From NCBI RefSeq assembly GCF_018614875.1, contig NZ_JAGGNW010000010.1:1-64000 (forward strand): a DNA stretch of 64,000 nucleotides, given 5' to 3'. A program made the position numbers and the translations under genes. Below, piece by piece: positions 58,671 to 64,000 of this stretch (the stretch's first letter is position 1; each line of letters begins with the position of its first letter). Origin of the DNA: Variovorax paradoxus (GTDB lineage: Bacteria > Pseudomonadota > Gammaproteobacteria > Burkholderiales > Burkholderiaceae_C). The notes below the pieces were generated by a model. The model had not been told where the DNA came from. It was given only the letters and a program-made list of their open reading frames with translations, and did no database searches.

Positions 58671-59816
58671 ATGACCGCGCCGCTGCCCCACAGTTCCGCT
58701 TTGCGCCCTGGCGATCTCGTGGTGGCGCGGCCCGAGGGCCTCTACTGCCCGCCGGGCGATTTCTACATCGACCCGTGGCGGCCGGTGGCGCGCGCCGTCA
58801 TCACGCACGCGCACTCGGACCACGCGCGCGCGGGCCATGCGCACTACCTCGCGCACACCGACAGCGCCGGCACGCTGCGCACGCGCCTCGGCAGCGACAT
58901 CGCGCTGCAGACGCTCGCGTATGGCGAGGCGATCGAACACCACGGCGTGCGCGTCTCGCTGCATCCGGCCGGCCATGTGCTGGGCTCGGCGCAGGTTCGG
59001 CTCGAACACGGCGGCCGCGTGTGGGTGGCCTCGGGCGACTACAAGACCGAGCCCGACGGCACCTGCGCGCCCTTCGAGCCCGTGCCCTGCGACACCTTCA
59101 TCACCGAGTCGACCTTCGGCCTGCCGATCTATCGCTGGCCGACGCAGGCGGCGCTGTTCGCGGAGATCGACGCCTGGTGGCGCGCCAACGCGGAGGCCGG
59201 CCGCGCCTCGGTGCTGTTCTGCTATGCCTTCGGCAAGGCGCAGCGCATCCTGCACGGCGTGGACGCATCGATCGGGCCGATCGTGGTGCATGGCGCGGTC
59301 GAGCCGCTCAATGCGGTGTACCGCGCCGCGGGTGTGGCCTTGCCCGCAACATTGCGCGTGACCGACGCGGGCGTCGATGCCGCGCTGTTGAAGCGCGCGC
59401 TGGTGCTGGCGCCGCCCTCGGCCCAGGGAACGCCATGGATGCGCCGCTTCGGCAACCATGCCGACGCCTTCGCGAGCGGCTGGATGCAGCTGCGCGGCAC
59501 GCGCCGGCGGCGCGGCGTGGACCGCGGCTTCGTGATGTCGGACCATGCCGACTGGCCCGGCCTGCAGCAGGCCATCGCGGGCACGGGCGCCGAGCGGGTG
59601 TTCGTCACCCACGGCAGTGTGGCGGTGATGGTGCGCTGGCTCAGCGAAAACGGGCTGGATGCGCAGGGCTTCAAGACCGAGTACGGCGACGAGGACGATC
59701 AAGAGGCTCCCTCCCCTTCCGGGGGAGGGCAGGGAAGGGGGCTCGCGGCGCTCGATGGGGACGCCGCGAGCCCCCATCCCAACCTTCCCCCGGAAGGGGA
59801 AGGAGCGAAGACATGA
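58671..59816 (+). CDS. ligase-associated DNA exonuclease (metallo-beta-lactamase/CPSF fold)
   Basis: A 381-residue MBL-fold nuclease of the type always found beside an ATP-dependent ligase and a DEXH helicase. The metal motif is THAHSDHARAG (residues 45-55), then HPAGHVLGSAQ, ASGDYKTEPDG, and a C-terminal VMSDHADWPGL and FVTHGS beta-CASP-like region. The set probably repairs DNA ends. The final 39 residues or so (EAPSPSGGGQGRG to GAKT) are encoded by an inverted repeat and are not family-like. It overlaps the ligase start by four bases. ATG at 58671 chosen; upstream frame is not conserved. Confidence 0.9.
   Translation: MTAPLPHSSALRPGDLVVARPEGLYCPPGDFYIDPWRPVARAVITHAHSDHARAGHAHYLAHTDSAGTLRTRLGSDIALQTLAYGEAIEHHGVRVSLHPAGHVLGSAQVRLEHGGRVWVASGDYKTEPDGTCAPFEPVPCDTFITESTFGLPIYRWPTQAALFAEIDAWWRANAEAGRASVLFCYAFGKAQRILHGVDASIGPIVVHGAVEPLNAVYRAAGVALPATLRVTDAGVDAALLKRALVLAPPSAQGTPWMRRFGNHADAFASGWMQLRGTRRRRGVDRGFVMSDHADWPGLQQAIAGTGAERVFVTHGSVAVMVRWLSENGLDAQGFKTEYGDEDDQEAPSPSGGGQGRGLAALDGDAASPHPNLPPEGEGAKT
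59706..59806. repeat. long imperfect inverted repeat (45-bp arms)
   Basis: Arms 59706-59750 and 59762-59806 pair at 40 of 45 positions around an 11-base loop. The arms contain CCCCTTCCGGGGGA-type sequence, a dispersed intergenic palindrome style. It lies inside the 3' end of the exonuclease gene and is translated as its tail. Confidence 0.85.
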
Positions 59817-61468
59817 AGGACTTCGCGGCGCTCTACCGCGAGCTCGACGCCAGCACCTCGAGCCTCGCCAAGCAGGCCGCGCTGCAGCGCTACCTGCGCG
59901 AGGCCGAGCCCGCCGATGCGGCCTGGGCCGTGTACTTTCTGGCCGGCGGCAAGCCGCGCCAGCTGGTGCCCACCAAGCTGCTGCGACTGCTCGCGCAGGA
60001 AGCGGCGGGCCTGCCCGAATGGCTGTTCGACGAAAGCTACGAGGCGGTCGGCGACCTGGCCGAAACCATCGCGCTGCTGCTGCCGCCGCCCACCGAGGCG
60101 CACGACCTCGGCCTGGCGCGCTGGGTCGAGGAGCACCTGCTGCCGCTGCGCGAGGCCGGCAAGGCAGCGCCCGATGAACTCCCCGAGCGGCTGCGCGCGC
60201 AGTGGCGCCAGCTCGCGGCCGAAGAGCGGCTGGTGTACTTCAAGCTCATCACCGGCGCCTTCCGCGTGGGCGTGTCGAAGCTGCAGGTCACGCAGGCGCT
60301 CGCGGGCGTGGGCGGCATCGACCCCAAGCGCGTGGCGCAGCGCCTCATGGGCTACACCCACATCGGCGGCCGGCCGCGGGCGGAAGACTATCGCGTGCTG
60401 ATCGCGCCGGAGTCGGGCGCGGAACAGGTGCAGAAGACCAGCGGGCAGCCGTACCCGTTCTTTCTCGCGCATGCGTTCAACCTGCCGCTCGAACAGTTCG
60501 ATGCTGCGCTCGGCCCGCCGGCCGGCTGGATCGTCGAATGGAAGTGGGACGGCATCCGTGCGCAGCTGGTCAAGCGCGCGGGCGTTGCCTGGCTCTGGTC
60601 GCGCGGCGAGGAACTCGTGACCGAGCGCTTTCCCGAGCTGGCCGTGCTGGGCGAGGCGCTGCCCGACGGCACGGTGCTCGACGGCGAGATTGCCGTCTGG
60701 CGCGACGACCGGGTGCAGCCCTTCGCGGAGCTGCAGAAGCGCATCGGCCGCAAGACGCTGGGCGCGAAGCTGCTGCGCGAGATTCCGGTGGTGCTGCTGG
60801 CCTATGACCTCCTCGAATGGGAAGGGCGCGACCTGCGCGCGCTGCCGCAATCGGAGCGCCGGCTGCTGCTCGACGAACTGGTCACGCGCATGCAGCATCC
60901 GTCGCTGCTGCCGAGCCCGATGCTCACCGGGCTCGAGTGGAGCGACTTCGCACGCCAGCGCGAAGCGGCGCGCAGCCTGGGCGTGGAAGGCATGATGCTC
61001 AAGCGTCGCGACGCGCAGTACGGCGTGGGCCGCACCAAGGACGTGGGCGTGTGGTGGAAGTGGAAGATCGACCCGCTCAGCATCGACGCCGTGCTCGTCT
61101 ATGCGCAGCGCGGCCATGGCCGGCGCGCGAGCCTCTACAGCGACTACACCTTCGCCGTCTGGGACGGCCCGCCCGAACAGGAAGGCCGCAAGCTCGTGCC
61201 TTTTGCCAAGGCCTATTCGGGCCTGACCGACGCCGAGATGGCGCGCGTGGACGCGATCATCCGCAAGACCACGGTCGAGAGCTTCGGCCCGGTGCGAAGC
61301 GTGGAGCCCACGCTGGTGTTCGAGCTCGGCTTCGAAGGCATTGCGCGCAGCGCGCGCCACAAGAGCGGCATCGCGGTGCGCTTTCCGCGCATGCTGCGCT
61401 GGCGCGAGGACAAGCCGGTGGAGGAGGCCGATACCTTGCAGACGCTGGCTGCGCTGCTGCCGTCATGA
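59813..61468 (+). CDS. ATP-dependent DNA ligase (bacterial LigB/LigC-like)
   Basis: A 551-residue ATP-dependent ligase. The nucleotidyl lysine is in [10 protein letters not shown] (K244, motif KxDGxR), followed by [10 protein letters not shown] (motif III) and [17 protein letters not shown] and WWKWKIDP (motifs IV/V). The N-terminal 200 residues are the helical DNA-binding domain, and the OB domain follows the catalytic core. It overlaps the exonuclease and helicase genes by four bases each, so the three are co-translated. Confidence 0.94.
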   Translation: MKDFAALYRELDASTSSLAKQAALQRYLREAEPADAAWAVYFLAGGKPRQLVPTKLLRLLAQEAAGLPEWLFDESYEAVGDLAETIALLLPPPTEAHDLGLARWVEEHLLPLREAGKAAPDELPERLRAQWRQLAAEERLVYFKLITGAFRVGVSKLQVTQALAGVGGIDPKRVAQRLMGYTHIGGRPRAEDYRVLIAPESGAEQVQKTSGQPYPFFLAHAFNLPLEQFDAALGPPAGWIVEWKWDGIRAQLVKRAGVAWLWSRGEELVTERFPELAVLGEALPDGTVLDGEIAVWRDDRVQPFAELQKRIGRKTLGAKLLREIPVVLLAYDLLEWEGRDLRALPQSERRLLLDELVTRMQHPSLLPSPMLTGLEWSDFARQREAARSLGVEGMMLKRRDAQYGVGRTKDVGVWWKWKIDPLSIDAVLVYAQRGHGRRASLYSDYTFAVWDGPPEQEGRKLVPFAKAYSGLTDAEMARVDAIIRKTTVESFGPVRSVEPTLVFELGFEGIARSARHKSGIAVRFPRMLRWREDKPVEEADTLQTLAALLPS

Positions 61469-64000
61469 ACAAGGCAGTCAAGGCGGCGCTCGACGCGTGG
61501 TTCGAAGCGCGCGGCTGGAAGCCTTTCAAGTTCCAGCGCGACATGTGGAAGGCCGTGGCCGCGGGGCGCTCCGGGCTGCTGCATGCGACCACCGGCGCGG
61601 GCAAGACCTACGCGGTGTGGCTCGGCGCGCTGCAGGCGTTCTCGTCCGCGGCACCACCTTCCTCGCGGACCGGAAAGGCCACGCCGCCGCCGCTCACCGT
61701 GCTGTGGATCACGCCCATGCGCGCGCTCGCGGCCGACACGCTGCGCGCGCTGCAGCAGCCGCTCGAGGCGATGGATGCCCAGGGCGTGGACGTGCACCGC
61801 TGGAGCGCCGGCGCGCGCAGCGGTGACACCTCGTCGGCCGAGCGCAGCGCGCAGAACGAACGCCTGCCCACCGTGCTCGTCACCACCCCCGAGAGCCTGT
61901 CGCTGTTGCTCGCGCGCGCCGATGCGAGCGAGGTGCTGGGCCGCGTGAAGATGGTGGTGGTCGACGAATGGCACGAGCTGCTTGGCAACAAGCGCGGCGT
62001 GCAGGTGCAGCTGGCGCTCGCGCGGCTCAGGCGCTGGAATGCGGGGCTCGCGGTGTGGGGCATGTCGGCCACGCTGGGGAACCTGCAGGAGGCCATGCAC
62101 GCCTTGCTGGGCCGTGAAGAGGGCGTGCTGGTGCAGGGCGCGGTGCCTAAGAAGCTGGTGGTCGATTCGCTGCTGCCCGGGCGGGCCGAGCGCTTTCCGT
62201 GGGGCGGCCACCTGGGCCTCACGATGCTGCCGCAGGTGCTCGACGAGATTGCCGCCAGCAGCACCACGCTGGTGTTCACCAACACGCGCTCGCAATCCGA
62301 GATCTGGTACCAGGCCATGCTCGAGGCACGGCCCGAATGGGCCGGCAGCATCGCGCTGCACCACGGTTCGCTCGACCGCGCGGTGCGCGAATGGGTGGAG
62401 CTCGGCCTGAAGAACGGCGAACTCAAGGCGGTGGTCTGCACCTCCAGCCTGGACCTGGGCGTCGACTTCCTGCCGGTCGAGCGCGTGCTGCAGATCGGCT
62501 CGCCCAAGGGCGTGGCGCGGCTGCTGCAGCGCGCGGGGCGCTCGGGCCACGCGCCGGGCCGGCCGTCGCGCGTCACGCTCGTGCCCACGCACAGCATCGA
62601 GATGGTCGAAGGCGCCGCGGCGCGCGCGGCCATCGCGGCCGGCCACATCGAGGCGCGCCGCACGCCGGCGCAGCCGCTCGACGTGCTGGTGCAGCATCTG
62701 GTGACCGTGGCGCTCGGCGGCGGCTTCGTGCCCGACGACCTGTATGCCGAAGTGCGCGGCACCGCCGCCTATGCGGATCTGTCGCGCGAGAGCTGGGCGT
62801 GGTGCCTGGCCTTCGTGTCGCAGGGCGGACCTTCGCTGGCCGCCTACCCCGACTACCGCCGCGCCGTGCCCGATGCACAAGGCGTCTGGCGCGTGCCGGA
62901 CGCGCGGCTCGCGCGGCGCCATCGCATGAACATCGGCACCATCGTGAGCGACGCCAGCATGGCGGTGCAGTACATGGGCGGCGCAAGGATCGGCAGCGTC
63001 GAGGAAGGCTTTGTCGCGCGCATGAAGCCCGGCGACTGCTTTCTGTTCGGCGGCCGGCTGCTCGAACTCGTGCGCATCCACGACATGACGGCCTGGGTGC
63101 GTCGCGCCACCGGCAAGCGTGCCGCGGTGCCGCGCTGGAACGGCGGGCGCATGCCGCTGTCGACCACGCTCGCCGATGCCGTGGTGCAGCAGCTCGCGCT
63201 GGCCGGCGAGGGGCGCTACGAGTCGCCCGAGCTGCAGTGCGTGCGGCCCTTGCTCGAGATCCAGCAGCAATGGTCGGCCCTGCCCACGCCGCAGACCCTG
63301 CTGGCCGAAACGCTCACCACGCGCGAAGGCTCGCACCTGTTCCTCTACCCGTTCGCGGGACGGCACGTGCACATGGGGCTGGCCAGCCTGCTGGCCTGGC
63401 GCGTGGCGCAGCACGAGGCGCGCACCTTCTCCATCGCGGTGAACGACTACGGATTCGAACTGCTCAGTGCCGTACCGGTCGACTGGCCCGCGCTGCTGCC
63501 GCAGGTGCTGCGCCTGCCCGAAGGCGAGGATGCGCATGCCCAGCTGCTGCACGAGGTGCTGGCTTCGCTCAACGCAGGCGAGCTGGCGCAGCGCCGCTTC
63601 CGCGAGATTGCGCGCGTCTCGGGGCTGATCTTCCAGGGCTATCCGGGGGAGAAGCGCAGCAGCAGGCAGCTGCAGGCTTCGTCCTCGCTGTTCTGGGAAG
63701 TGTTCCGCAAGTACGACCCGGCGAACAAGCTGCTGCTTCAGGCCGAGCAGGAGCTGCTTGCGCAGGAACTCGAAATCGGCCGCCTGAGTGCCAGCCTCGC
63801 GCGCATGGCCACTCAGCAGCTGGTGCTGAAGCCGCTCGAGCGGCCGACGCCGTTCTCGTTTCCGCTCATGGTCGAGCTGTTCCGCGAAAAGCTGTCGAAC
63901 GAGAACGTGGCCGACCGCATCGCGCGCATGGTCGAGCAGCTGGAAAAAGCTGCCGGCGGCGTGGTCACGGCCGGGGGCGTGGAGCGCGTGAAGAGCACGC
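61465..64000 (+). CDS. ligase-associated DEXH-box helicase (partial, runs off window)
   Basis: Superfamily 2 helicase, Lhr-like, open from its ATG at 61465 to the window edge (about 845 codons seen). [11 protein letters not shown] is the Q-like segment, [14 protein letters not shown] is Walker [13 protein letters not shown] is the DExH box, WGMSATLGN motif III and [13 protein letters not shown] motif VI. A winged-helix and DUF4010-like Lhr C-terminal region follows. The helicase, ligase and exonuclease form a conserved repair cassette. The stop lies beyond 64000. Confidence 0.92.
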   Translation, partial: MNKAVKAALDAWFEARGWKPFKFQRDMWKAVAAGRSGLLHATTGAGKTYAVWLGALQAFSSAAPPSSRTGKATPPPLTVLWITPMRALAADTLRALQQPLEAMDAQGVDVHRWSAGARSGDTSSAERSAQNERLPTVLVTTPESLSLLLARADASEVLGRVKMVVVDEWHELLGNKRGVQVQLALARLRRWNAGLAVWGMSATLGNLQEAMHALLGREEGVLVQGAVPKKLVVDSLLPGRAERFPWGGHLGLTMLPQVLDEIAASSTTLVFTNTRSQSEIWYQAMLEARPEWAGSIALHHGSLDRAVREWVELGLKNGELKAVVCTSSLDLGVDFLPVERVLQIGSPKGVARLLQRAGRSGHAPGRPSRVTLVPTHSIEMVEGAAARAAIAAGHIEARRTPAQPLDVLVQHLVTVALGGGFVPDDLYAEVRGTAAYADLSRESWAWCLAFVSQGGPSLAAYPDYRRAVPDAQGVWRVPDARLARRHRMNIGTIVSDASMAVQYMGGARIGSVEEGFVARMKPGDCFLFGGRLLELVRIHDMTAWVRRATGKRAAVPRWNGGRMPLSTTLADAVVQQLALAGEGRYESPELQCVRPLLEIQQQWSALPTPQTLLAETLTTREGSHLFLYPFAGRHVHMGLASLLAWRVAQHEARTFSIAVNDYGFELLSAVPVDWPALLPQVLRLPEGEDAHAQLLHEVLASLNAGELAQRRFREIARVSGLIFQGYPGEKRSSRQLQASSSLFWEVFRKYDPANKLLLQAEQELLAQELEIGRLSASLARMATQQLVLKPLERPTPFSFPLMVELFREKLSNENVADRIARMVEQLEKAAGGVVTAGGVERVKST

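Noticed and set aside
57499..58672. Extension of the amidohydrolase frame upstream to 58672
   Set aside because: The upstream residues are a shadow of the LysR gene; the ATG at 57496 starts the conserved protein.

Overview
The window reads as chromosome of a high-GC betaproteobacterium of the Comamonadaceae, most likely Variovorax or a close relative. The reasons are the lipA-lipB-ybeD-dat block next to an atpIBEFHAGDC operon, the ligase-associated repair trio (exonuclease, ATP-dependent ligase, DEXH helicase), and several small-molecule ABC catabolic operons. The genus is inference from gene order and protein style; no search was run.

The left half (1 to about 33.7 kb) is an accessory defence island. 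From left to right it holds: (i) a leftward three-gene set of MerR-type regulator, N6-adenine DNA methyltransferase and an unrecognised protein (257-3845); (ii) a leftward six-gene operon of three metallophosphoesterases, two HAD-fold proteins and two MbcA/ParS/Xre-type toxin-binding domains, one fused to a phosphoesterase (4019-7870), which matches no system I know and is the best novelty candidate; (iii) a complete rightward type 2 BREX operon, xre-pglW-pglX-pglY-pglZ-brxD-brxHI (8420-26673), with a decayed ATPase-like remnant between pglX and pglY and a compositionally distinct specificity region in pglX; (iv) a convergent SF1 helicase, a NYN-domain protein, a divergent XRE/sce7726 pair, and a TnsE-like protein. 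The island stops exactly at the 3' end of lipA, where three 20-bp direct repeats and a 5'-TGT terminus look like one end of a Tn7-type transposon. The partner end is not in the window.

The right half is core and catabolic. LipA and LipB act in lipoate synthesis. The ATP synthase operon carries a small lipoprotein gene between atpG and atpD and ends in a strong terminator. A ROK regulator heads an RbsABC-type sugar transporter and a Gfo/Idh/MocA dehydrogenase. A leftward cluster (LysR, ring-opening amidohydrolase of the cyanuric acid hydrolase/barbiturase family, a 58-residue ORF, FAD monooxygenase, VOC protein, SsuABC-like transporter, AtzH/HpxZ-like protein) looks like uptake and breakdown of a nitrogen heterocycle. 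The window ends inside the ligase-associated helicase gene.
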